Shown here: positions 1-4,858 of the stretch, in pieces
Layout of the letters: the number at the start of each line of letters is the position of its first letter
Position numbering within the stretch: position 1 is the stretch's first letter
Assembly (NCBI GenBank): GCA_030044325.1
Contig: JASHWA010000541.1
Location: 1 to 7,804, forward strand
DNA length: 7,804 bases
Reading direction: 5' to 3'
From: Bryobacteraceae bacterium
GTDB taxonomy: Bacteria > Acidobacteriota > Terriglobia > Bryobacterales > Bryobacteraceae
Translations under genes and position numbers: made by a program
Notes under the pieces: model-generated
Told to the model about the DNA's origin: nothing
The model's database searches: none
The model's input: the letters and a program-made list of their open reading frames with translations, nothing else

Positions 1-1124
1 TGCGCGACGCCGACTTTCGCCAGCTCGCGCTCGAGCAGTTTTGCGAGCCCGTGCACGCGCCGCGCAATCGCGGTGAGCCCCTTGGGGCCGTGCCATACGG
101 CGTAAAATCCGGCCATATTCGCCAGCAGAGCCTGCGCGGTGCAGATATTCGAGGTCGCCTTCTCGCGGCGGATGTGCTGCTCACGCGTTTGCAGCGCCAT
201 GCGATACGCCGGGTTGCCGTGCGCGTCGACCGAAACTCCGATGATGCGGCCGGGGACTTGGCGCACGTGTTTTTCAAGCGTGGCGAAGAACGCGGCGTGC
301 GGGCCTCCATAACCGAGCGGGACTCCAAAGCGCTGCGAATTTCCCAGAACCACGTCCGCGCCCATTTCGCCGGGCGGCGTGAGCAGCGCGAGGCTGAGCA
401 GATCGGTGGCGACAGCGACCATCACGCCGTGCTTTTTCGCCGCCGCGATGAAATCGCCGAGATCGTGCACCGCGCCCGATTCGTCGGGCGATTGCACCAG
501 CGCTCCGAACATATCGGGCGTAAATTCCGCCTTGCGCCAGTCTCCGATCGCCAGCTCGATGCCCAGCGGCTCGGCGCGCGCGCGCAAAACGTCGATGGTC
601 TGCGGGAAACACGAACCGGCGACGAAAAATTTCATCGCGTCCGATTTCGCTACGCGATGCAGCAGGGTCATCGCCTCGGCCGCGGCGGTCGCTTCGTCGA
701 GCAGCGACGCGTTGGCGACCTGCATCCCGGTCAGATCCTCGACCATGGTTTGAAAAATCAGCATCGCTTCGAGGCGCCCCTGCGCGACCTCGGCCTGATA
801 CGGCGTATACGGCGTGTACCACCCCGGATTTTCGAGCACATTGCGCAGAATCACGCTGGGCGTGACGCAATCGGAATAGCCGAGACCGATGTAGGATTTG
901 AAAATCCGGTTGCGCGCCGCGATTTCGCGCAACCCGCGCAGATATTCGTACTCGCTCAAGCCCTCGGGAAGATTCAGCGGTCGCGGAAGACGAATGCGTT
1001 CGGGGATGGTTTCATCGATGAGTTGATCAAGCGATGCGGCGCCGGCGACGCGCAGCATTTCCTCGCGCTCGCGCGCATCGGGACCAATATGGCGGGAAGA
1101 GAACGGCTCAAAGTCAAATATCAT
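1..1124 (-). CDS. gcvP: Glycine dehydrogenase (decarboxylating), P-protein of the glycine cleavage system, N-terminal part
   Basis: P-protein is the PLP-dependent subunit that decarboxylates glycine and passes the aminomethyl group to the lipoyl H-protein, in the cytoplasm. About 374 codons are present, reading from an ATG at 1124 to the left edge, where the gene is cut. The start gives MIFDFEPFSSRHIGP, the usual N-terminus of full-length (about 950-residue) P-proteins. Later come SYIGLGYSDCVTPSVILRNV, NPGWYTPYTPYQAEVAQGR, NASLLDEATAAAEAM and NMAGFYAVWHGPKGL, all characteristic of the single-chain form and not of the split gcvPA/gcvPB form. The PLP lysine lies in the missing C-terminal half. 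I checked the frame at several places and saw no frameshift. No strong Shine-Dalgarno precedes the ATG; an A/T-rich stretch (1132-1143) just upstream could be a -10 region with a short leader. No glycine riboswitch is visible upstream, and gcvT/gcvH are not in the window. Confidence 0.95.
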   Translation of the reverse strand, partial: MIFDFEPFSSRHIGPDAREREEMLRVAGAASLDQLIDETIPERIRLPRPLNLPEGLSEYEYLRGLREIAARNRIFKSYIGLGYSDCVTPSVILRNVLENPGWYTPYTPYQAEVAQGRLEAMLIFQTMVEDLTGMQVANASLLDEATAAAEAMTLLHRVAKSDAMKFFVAGSCFPQTIDVLRARAEPLGIELAIGDWRKAEFTPDMFGALVQSPDESGAVHDLGDFIAAAKKHGVMVAVATDLLSLALLTPPGEMGADVVLGNSQRFGVPLGYGGPHAAFFATLEKHVRQVPGRIIGVSVDAHGNPAYRMALQTREQHIRREKATSNICTAQALLANMAGFYAVWHGPKGLTAIARRVHGLAKLLERELAKVGVA

Positions 1125-1165
1125 GTGGAAACGTTATTTTAACAAGCGTGCCAAGCGCGGGTGTT

Positions 1166-1174
1166 TGGTATGAT
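1166..1174 (+). promoter_or_regulatory. Candidate extended -10 promoter
   Basis: TGGTATGAT matches the extended -10 pattern TGnTATAAT with one difference. No convincing -35 lies 16-18 nt upstream. Transcription would start near 1181, only about 10 nt before the ATG at 1191, so either the leader is very short or the product is an untranslated RNA. The same TGnTATGATnGTC string recurs in front of the 6S RNA. Confidence 0.35.
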
Positions 1175-1190
1175 CGTCGAGAAGTGCGAC

Positions 1191-1367
1191 ATGGCCGAAC
1201 CTGCAGCAGCACCGAAATTTCCGCGCTGGCTCTGGCTTTTGGTCCTGGTCCCTTTCCTGGAGGTGTTGCTGCCGCGCGCGATCGCGATTTGGGCTTTGCC
1301 CGTGACTGCCGGGGTTGCGATTTTCGGGCTGGTGTTGGTAGCGAGCAGACTATTTCCGCGGAAATAG
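1191..1367 (+). CDS. Small two-helix membrane protein, unknown function
   Basis: A 58-residue frame beginning MAEPAAAPKFPRW. It contains two hydrophobic stretches (about residues 13-31 and 33-52) and ends in the basic RLFPRK, the layout of a small integral membrane protein with a hairpin topology. ATG 1191 is chosen because GAGAAG (1179-1184) sits 6 nt upstream as a weak Shine-Dalgarno; an in-frame GTG at 1161 and ATG at 1170 are alternatives without a better site. The gene is divergent from gcvP with about 66 nt between the two starts. The stop codon lies inside an 18-bp perfect palindrome. I do not recognise a family. It could be a chance frame in GC-rich DNA, but the two clean hydrophobic segments argue for coding. 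Confidence 0.45.
   Translation: MAEPAAAPKFPRWLWLLVLVPFLEVLLPRAIAIWALPVTAGVAIFGLVLVASRLFPRK
1350..1367. repeat. 18-bp perfect palindrome over a stop codon
   Basis: CTATTTCCGCGGAAATAG equals its own reverse complement and ends on the TAG of the small membrane protein frame. As RNA it would fold into a 7-bp stem with a CGCG loop. No U-tract follows, so it is a poor intrinsic terminator. A perfect symmetric 18-mer could equally be a binding site for a dimeric protein. Confidence 0.55.
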
Positions 1368-1543
1368 GCCAGTCTTGGCGGCGCGTGCTCTTGTGTGCCG
1401 CGGCGCCACCCTGCTGAAACGACCGGCTGGACTTTCGCCGCTTCGAAAGCCCTGCCCGTGAGGGCGGGGGCGATTTCACCCAGATCATGCACACCGCCGC
1501 GCAGCGACACGAGTCCGCCCGCCACGACTCCTTTGAGATTCTC
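1368..1543. other. Unassigned stretch with a GNRA-loop hairpin
   Basis: No credible gene was found between the small membrane protein and the 6S promoter. Frames are open on both strands, but their products look like shadow translations. The clearest structure is an 8-bp stem at 1450-1457/1462-1469 closed by a GTGA (GNRA-type) loop. GCCAGTCTTGGC at 1368-1379 is a second, weak inverted repeat. The stretch could be the 3' end or leader of an uncharacterised RNA. Confidence 0.4.
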
Positions 1544-1552
1544 TGCTATGAT
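1544..1552 (+). promoter_or_regulatory. Extended -10 promoter of the 6S RNA
   Basis: TGCTATGAT is an extended -10 element. Its last base lies 7 nt before G1559, exactly where the closing stem of the 6S RNA begins, so promoter and RNA structure independently support the same 5' end. No good -35 hexamer is seen at 1523-1530, as is common for extended -10 promoters. Confidence 0.6.
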
Positions 1553-1558
1553 TGTCAC

Positions 1559-1761
1559 GGAGCGTTCCTGCTGGGTTTGTGTGCGGCCTCTAATAAATTG
1601 ATCCAACAGTCAATGTCATGGGGTCCGACTCGATCTTTGTGCTGGTGTGCAAGCTCCGGCGATGAAAGTCGCCATGGAGAAGCCTGAAGGCGCGCGGGGG
1701 ATCCCCCCTGTGGAAGTTCAGGGTCAATGACGGAGGCTAGGACGGCCCGGTGGCGCGCTCC
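1559..1761 (+). ncRNA. ssrS: 6S RNA, regulator of RNA polymerase
   Basis: 6S RNA mimics an open promoter and sequesters housekeeping-sigma RNA polymerase. The predicted molecule is about 203 nt, the usual size. Visible pairings are: closing stem GGAGCG (1559-1564) with CGCTCC (1756-1761); GCCTC (1586-1590) with GAGGC (1733-1737); TTGATCC (1598-1604) with GGGTCAA (1721-1727); apical stem GTGTGC (1645-1650) with GCGCGC (1690-1695); CTCC (1654-1657) with GGAG (1676-1679); and terminal hairpin GGCGAT-GAAA-GTCGCC (1658-1673). The apical sequence GGTGTGCAAGCTCC...GGAGAAGCCTGAAGGCGCG closely resembles the E. coli 6S segment with GGTGAGCATGCTC and GAGAAGCCTTAAAACTGCG. A GGGGGATCCCCC hairpin (1696-1707) sits on the 3' side of the bubble. 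Placement before ymdB supports the call. The identification rests on recalled sequence and hand folding, not on a covariance search. Confidence 0.82.
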
Positions 1762-1764
1762 TTA

Positions 1765-1890
1765 GTTCAACCGCGCACAACGGACTTCGCCTGTGCGCTT
1801 CGGAATGTTTAACCGCGCACAACGGACTTCGCCTGTGCGCTTCGGAATGTTCAACCGCGCACAACGGACTTCGCCTGTGCGCTTCGGAAT
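1765..1890 (+). repeat. Three tandem 42-nt hairpin repeats
   Basis: Copies lie at 1765-1806, 1807-1848 and 1849-1890 with no spacer. They are identical except C1768/T1810/C1852. Each contains GCGCACA (1773-1779 in copy 1) and TGTGCGC (1792-1798), a perfect 7-bp stem around a 12-nt loop. A degenerate partial fourth unit continues to about 1916 (CGCCGTGCGCTTAGAA compared with CGCCTGTGCGCTTCGGAA). The array begins 3 nt after the 6S closing stem and ends about 60 nt before ymdB, so it separates the two. It resembles REP-like intergenic palindromic elements. The period is a multiple of three, so the minus strand reads as a 14-residue peptide repeat, but nothing else supports a protein there. Confidence 0.92.
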
Positions 1891-1948
1891 ACGCGCGCGG
1901 CGCCGTGCGCTTAGAAAGCTGAGCTGATTCGACCGGCTCTCGAAAATC

Positions 1949-2728
1949 CTGACCAATCTTCTATTCATCGGCGACATCTTCGCCTCACCCGGGCGAGCTC
2001 TCGTCGCGCGGCGCCTCAAGGAAATCGTCGCGAGCGAAAACATTCATCTTTCGATCGCCAACGCGGAAAATTCCGCCGGTGGGTTCGGCATCACCCCCGC
2101 GATTGCCGAGGATCTGTTCGGCTACGGCCTCGACGTCCTCACCAGCGGCAATCACATCTGGGATAAGCGCGAAATTTACGATTACTTCGCGCGCCAGCCG
2201 CGGCTGCTGCGCCCGGCCAACTACGTCGCGGAGTTGCCCGGCAAGGGATGCATCGTCGTCGCCGCACGCAACGGCGTCGATTGCGCGATTCTCAATCTGC
2301 AGGGCCGCGTGTACATGCCGCAGACCGATTGCCCGTTTCGCAAGGCGGATGATCTTATCCAGACTCTCCCCGCGAGCGCCAAGGTCCGGCTGGTGGATTT
2401 CCATGCCGAGCTCACCAGCGAGAAAATGGCGATGGGCTGGTATCTCGACGGCCGCGTTTCCGCGGTCTTGGGAACGCACACGCACATTCCCACCGCGGAT
2501 ACCCGCATTCTGACCAACGGGACCGCGTATCAGACCGACGTCGGCATGACGGGGCCGTACAACTCAGTGATCGGGGTCGAAAAAAGCATCGTCTTGCAGC
2601 GTTTCCTGACGCAATTGCCGGTCCGGATGGAAGCGGCGCGGCACGGAGCGGAATTGCACGCGGTAATCGTCGAAGTGGATGAATCGACGGGACGGGCGAA
2701 TTCGATTCGCAGGTTTACCGCGACTTAA
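1949..2728 (+). CDS. ymdB: YmdB family metallophosphoesterase (TIGR00282)
   Basis: A cytoplasmic calcineurin-like phosphoesterase. The Bacillus YmdB protein hydrolyses 2',3'-cyclic nucleotides (and reportedly cAMP) and affects biofilm and motility decisions. Counting from the codon at 1949, the two-metal ligands are all present: D9 (FIGDIF), E40-N41 (NAEN), N68-H69 (SGNHIWD), H152 (VDFHAE), H177 and H179 (GTHTHIPTAD). YQTDVGMTGPYNSVIG is also typical. The length of 259 residues fits the family. The start is odd: an in-frame TGA at 1925 bounds the frame, and no ATG, GTG or TTG occurs between it and the conserved FIGD. CTG at 1949 gives the expected N-terminus (MTNLLFIGD) but has no Shine-Dalgarno. 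The gene is downstream of, and probably read in the same direction as, the 6S RNA. rny, its frequent partner, is not in the window. Confidence 0.93.
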   Translation: MTNLLFIGDIFASPGRALVARRLKEIVASENIHLSIANAENSAGGFGITPAIAEDLFGYGLDVLTSGNHIWDKREIYDYFARQPRLLRPANYVAELPGKGCIVVAARNGVDCAILNLQGRVYMPQTDCPFRKADDLIQTLPASAKVRLVDFHAELTSEKMAMGWYLDGRVSAVLGTHTHIPTADTRILTNGTAYQTDVGMTGPYNSVIGVEKSIVLQRFLTQLPVRMEAARHGAELHAVIVEVDESTGRANSIRRFTAT

Positions 2729-2735
2729 CGTCGCG
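2719..2735 (+). terminator. Stem-loop over the ymdB stop codon, weak terminator candidate
   Basis: CGCGAC (2719-2724) and GTCGCG (2730-2735) form a 6-bp stem with loop TTAAC that contains the stop. No U-tract follows, so any termination would need Rho or another factor. Confidence 0.25.
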
Positions 2736-2737
2736 TG

Positions 2738-2816
2738 GTTCGTAGTTCGCCGTCGGCTGTGCGCGACCCTGGACTCTCCGCACCGGACGACTCACCACGC
2801 ACCCCGTACTACGAAC
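2738..2816. repeat. 79-bp segment bounded by 9-bp inverted repeats
   Basis: GTTCGTAGT (2738-2746) and ACTACGAAC (2808-2816) are perfect reverse complements 61 nt apart. The right arm ends on the stop codon of the aldo/keto reductase-like fragment. The segment holds no gene. It could be a small non-autonomous repeat element or a long-loop hairpin between the convergent ymdB and the fragment. Confidence 0.5.
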
Positions 2817-2935
2817 TATTTCTCGCTGTCGAGCGTCCTCATCTGCGCCAGGTCATAGCGCGTTCCGGCGATTTGGGCGCCGACTTTTTCGATGCGCTCG
2901 ATATCTTCAATCGGGAGGTGAATGGCTGCCCTGAA
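2816..2935 (-). pseudogene. C-terminal remnant resembling an aldo/keto reductase
   Basis: The minus strand reads FRAAIHLPIEDIERIEKVGAQIAGTRYDLAQMRTLDSEK and stops at TAG (2816-2818). The pattern (LxxEDxxRIExVGxxIAGxRY) resembles the C-terminal tail of NADPH-dependent aldo/keto reductases, recalled from the family and not searched. Nothing upstream continues the enzyme: the frame runs directly into a strong hairpin (2942-2974) and then meets the end of another gene. There is no catalytic Asp/Tyr/Lys/His region and no ribosome binding site. The simplest reading is a gene eroded down to its last 40 or so codons. The family call is tentative; that this is a gene fragment is somewhat more secure. 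Confidence 0.35.
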
Positions 2936-2941
2936 AATGCC

Positions 2942-2974
2942 ACAGGCCCCGATCCTGTCGAGGATCGGGGCTGT
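2942..2974 (-). terminator. Strong hairpin, likely terminator of the tyrosine-rich protein gene
   Basis: GCCCCGATCCT (2946-2956) pairs perfectly with AGGATCGGGGC (2961-2971) around a 4-nt loop. Three more pairs can form beyond a bulged G2945. It begins 28 nt after the stop of the minus-strand gene ending at 3002. On the minus strand the downstream sequence is GGCATTTTC, a poor U-tract, so it may act mainly as an RNA-stabilising 3' end. Confidence 0.5.
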
Positions 2975-3001
2975 TCCGACGACGCGGAGGCGGAGCTTCA
3001 A

Positions 3002-3253
3002 CTACCGCCCGGCGAACTTGTAGTACCAGTAGCGATACGTGTACACCGGGTACACGTGATACACCGGCGCGACCCACACGCGCGGGTAATACACCACTGG
3101 CGTGTAATAGGTGTGATAAAAATACGTGTGATAGGTGTAGACGAACCAGTTCTTCGCGCCACCATCCGTCGAATGCGTCGTGGGGGCCGCAGCCGCCGCC
3201 AACGCCGTAAAAGCCACCAGAACAATTGCCAGCATCAAGATCGTTTTTTTCAT
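3002..3253 (-). CDS. Small secreted tyrosine-rich protein, unknown function
   Basis: An 83-residue protein. Residues 1-23 (MKK, then a hydrophobic core ending in an alanine run) form a clear Sec signal peptide, with likely cleavage in AAAAAP. After a short polar linker, the last 49 residues (from NWF to the C-terminus) contain 15 Tyr, 3 Trp and 3 Phe plus several His, in loose Y-x-Y, Y-H-T-Y and V-Y-P-V-Y patterns. There is no Cys. A perfect AGGAGG (plus-strand CCTCCT, 3259-3264) lies 5 nt before the ATG, so translation is well supported. The gene is divergent from the HD-domain gene, with 78 nt between starts, and ends before a strong hairpin. I recognise no family. The aromatic composition could suit a surface, matrix or cross-linkable structural peptide, or metal binding; that is speculation. 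Confidence 0.8.
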   Translation of the reverse strand: MKKTILMLAIVLVAFTALAAAAAPTTHSTDGGAKNWFVYTYHTYFYHTYYTPVVYYPRVWVAPVYHVYPVYTYRYWYYKFAGR

Positions 3254-3331
3254 AACCGCCTCCTGATCGGGTAGGGCGATGCGCTGCAGGCGAGATTAGC
3301 GTATAGTTGCAAAAGAAAGGAGCAGCCGGAA
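3254..3331. promoter_or_regulatory. Divergent promoter region
   Basis: This 78-nt gap separates two divergent starts and must carry both promoters. On the plus strand TATAGT (3302-3307) is a reasonable -10, with AAGGAG (3317-3322) as ribosome binding site 9 nt before ATG 3332. On the minus strand AGGAGG serves the small secreted protein. No clear -35 boxes were found. Confidence 0.5.
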
Positions 3332-4153
3332 ATGGAGATCGATCGCAGGCTTTTTATCGCCAGTCTCGGCGGCGCGGCCGCCGTGGCGGGCATGGATCAC
3401 GAGGCGCGCGCGGAGGCGCTCGAGGATTATATGTCGGATCAGCTGGAGGAAGCGCTCGCGCCCCCGGCCGACGACGAAAAACCGAAATTCCCCACGGTGG
3501 CCGAGCTGGAAGCGCAGATCGGCACGCGGCCGTTCCGGCGCGGCGCGGGGGGCGTGTTTGTCGCGGGCCGCGGGAATGTCAAACAGCTTCCGCCGATGCC
3601 CGCCAATGCCACGCTGCTCGATTATTTCAAGCTGCGCTTCACCACCGTCAATCACGTGCTTCAAAGCGCCAACCGCGCGATGAAGACCGGCATGAGCGAG
3701 GAGATCATTTTCGCTTGCCTGATCCACGATGTTTCGCAGACGCTGATCAAGGTGGATCACGGATGGTTCGGGGCGCAGATGTTCGAGCCCTACGTTTCGC
3801 CCAAAGTCACCTTCGCGGTGCGCTATCACCAGGCGCTGCGATTCTATCCCGACCCCGCGCACGGTTACGAGTATCCCGACCTGTATAAACGCATGTTCGG
3901 CGTCGATTACGAACCGCCCGTGCACATCCAGGCCGCCTACAAGTATGCGAAGAATCACAAGTGGTACCTGGAGCCGCGGATGGTGACGGTCAACGATCTG
4001 TACGCCTTCGATCCCAACGTGAAGGTGACCATCGAGCCGTTCCTCGACATCGTCGGACGGCAGTTCAAACAGCCCAAAGAGGGACTGGGCAACGACAACA
4101 GTCCCGTGGCGCATATGTGGCGCGCGATGGCGCTTCCGGACGCGCCGCTGTAA
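3332..4153 (+). CDS. Tat-exported HD-domain protein, possibly a PhnZ/MIOX-type diiron oxygenase
   Basis: A 273-residue protein. Residues 4-21 (DRRLFIASLGGAAAVAGM) look like a twin-arginine signal, implying export of a folded metalloprotein. An acidic, low-complexity linker reaches about residue 60. The HD core follows: H108 (NHVLQSA), H132-D133 (IHDVSQ), H143 (VDHGWFGA), H166 (RYHQALRFY) and D222 (VNDLYAFDP). The gaps H108-H132 (24), H143-H166 (23) and H166-D222 (56) resemble those I recall for the PhnZ oxygenase ligands, and RYHxxxRFYPD recalls the MIOX-family H-x-x-K-R-Y. The substrate is unknown. An ordinary HD phosphohydrolase is the alternative. ATG 3332 has AAGGAG 9 nt upstream. A probable terminator follows at 4172-4215, so the gene seems to be transcribed alone. 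Confidence 0.8.
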   Translation: MEIDRRLFIASLGGAAAVAGMDHEARAEALEDYMSDQLEEALAPPADDEKPKFPTVAELEAQIGTRPFRRGAGGVFVAGRGNVKQLPPMPANATLLDYFKLRFTTVNHVLQSANRAMKTGMSEEIIFACLIHDVSQTLIKVDHGWFGAQMFEPYVSPKVTFAVRYHQALRFYPDPAHGYEYPDLYKRMFGVDYEPPVHIQAAYKYAKNHKWYLEPRMVTVNDLYAFDPNVKVTIEPFLDIVGRQFKQPKEGLGNDNSPVAHMWRAMALPDAPL

Positions 4154-4171
4154 AAAAATCTGTTTTTCCAA

Positions 4172-4215
4172 CTGGAGGAACTTCCAGGCCGTCCTGCGCC
4201 GGATTCCTGTTTTTT
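4172..4215 (+). terminator. Probable intrinsic terminator of the HD-domain gene
   Basis: Two alternative stems end just before six T (4210-4215). AGGAA (4176-4180) can pair with TTCCT (4204-4208), or CAGG (4185-4188) plus CCG (4189-4191) can pair with CGG (4200-4202) and CCTG (4206-4209) around a bulge. The U-tract and the position 20-60 nt after the stop support termination; the stems are imperfect. Confidence 0.55.
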
Positions 4216-4281
4216 GGAGCGTAAACTAGCTGACTAGCCGTTAAATGTTTCGTTGGAATCGTGCGCCGGTCTAACGGTCGG

Positions 4282-4740
4282 ATGCCGATGCTAACCCAGC
4301 CCGTGGAGACTGCCTCGAGAAAAATCCCGCTGCTGCGCCGCGTGCTGTTCGATTCGTCGAACGACACCTTCGTGCAGTTTGCGCGATACACGGTGGTCGG
4401 CTCGGTCGCGCTGGCCGTCGATTTCGCGACGCTGTTCGCGCTGACGCATTTCGCCGGGATCTATTACCTGACTTCGGCCGCGATCTCGTTCATCCTGGGA
4501 CTCGCGGTCAATTACTGGCTGAGCCGCACGTGGGTGTTCAGCAACCGCACCTTGTCGAATGCCACGCTCGAGTTCACGATTTTCGCGGCCATCGGCGTCG
4601 CGGGGCTGGGATTGAATGAGCTGGGGATGTGGCTGCTGACTTCGAAACTGGGGTTGTATTACCTGCTCGCCAAGATCGTGACCGCGGCGGTGGTTTACGT
4701 GTGGAATTTCGGTGCCCGGAAGTACTCGCTGTTTCGCTGA
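4282..4740 (+). CDS. GtrA-like family membrane protein
   Basis: A 152-residue integral membrane protein of the GtrA/DPMS-TM family. Members are thought to flip or accommodate polyprenyl-linked sugars during surface glycan modification; here no glycosyltransferase partner is visible. Four hydrophobic segments lie at about residues 33-55, 59-80, 97-119 and 124-145. Family landmarks are FARYTVVGSVALAVDF in the first helix, NYWLSRTWVFS after the second, and the C-terminal KIVTAAVVYVWNFGARKYSLF. ATG 4282 is preferred; ATG 4288 and a GTG at 4261 are in frame, and none has a strong Shine-Dalgarno. The gene comes after the terminator of the HD-domain gene and 118 nt before the AraC regulator, so it probably has its own promoter in 4216-4281, though I could not assign one. 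Confidence 0.88.
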   Translation: MPMLTQPVETASRKIPLLRRVLFDSSNDTFVQFARYTVVGSVALAVDFATLFALTHFAGIYYLTSAAISFILGLAVNYWLSRTWVFSNRTLSNATLEFTIFAAIGVAGLGLNELGMWLLTSKLGLYYLLAKIVTAAVVYVWNFGARKYSLFR

Positions 4741-4796
4741 ACGGCTTGTTGAAAGTGGATTTTCCGCTGGGTGGCGATCGCATGGCGCACGCACGA

Positions 4797-4832
4797 GCGC
4801 GCGCACCACGGCAATCGCGATCAAGCGCGCGC
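4797..4832 (+). repeat. GCGCGCGC inverted repeat upstream of the regulator
   Basis: GCGCGCGC occurs at 4797-4804 and again at 4825-4832, 20 nt apart. Because the unit is self-complementary the pair can form an 8-bp hairpin. It lies 27-62 nt before the chosen GTG start of the AraC-type gene, where it could be an operator or a leader structure. Alternating GC runs also arise by chance in DNA this rich in GC. Confidence 0.35.
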
Positions 4833-4858
4833 CTCCCAGTCACGGTTATTCTGATCCC

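Noticed and set aside
51..1142. Long plus-strand frame opposite gcvP
   Set aside because: It is an Arg-rich shadow translation; the minus strand carries continuous, clearly recognisable P-protein sequence.
1125..1160. Glycine riboswitch in front of gcvP
   Set aside because: The gap to the divergent frame is far too short and none of the conserved riboswitch sequence is present.
1398..1412. Minus-strand AGGGTGGCGCCGCGG, close to the T-box core upstream of gcvP
   Set aside because: It differs from the consensus at a core position, lies about 275 nt upstream of gcvP with a gene-like frame between, and has no recognisable Stem I or competing terminator.
1139..1606. Minus-strand frame of 155 codons over the small membrane gene and 6S promoter
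   Set aside because: Its second half is low-complexity shadow sequence, its start lies inside the 6S RNA, and no family resemblance was seen. A short stretch (VHDLGEI) looks protein-like but is not enough.
1765..1890. CRISPR array
   Set aside because: The units are directly adjacent with no variable spacers and there are no cas genes.
1762..2043. Minus-strand frame with three 14-residue repeats (NIPKRTGEVRCARL)
   Set aside because: It is the by-product of a 42-nt DNA repeat whose length is a multiple of three. It has no ribosome binding site and overlaps ymdB antisense.
3296..4171. Long minus-strand frame opposite the HD-domain gene
   Set aside because: It is rich in Arg/His/Leu as expected of an antisense frame. 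The plus strand has a ribosome binding site, a Tat signal and conserved metal ligands.
4712..4858. Upstream ATG extension of the AraC-type regulator
   Set aside because: It would overlap gtrA and add low-complexity residues absent from the family; the GTG at 4859 gives the standard N-terminus.
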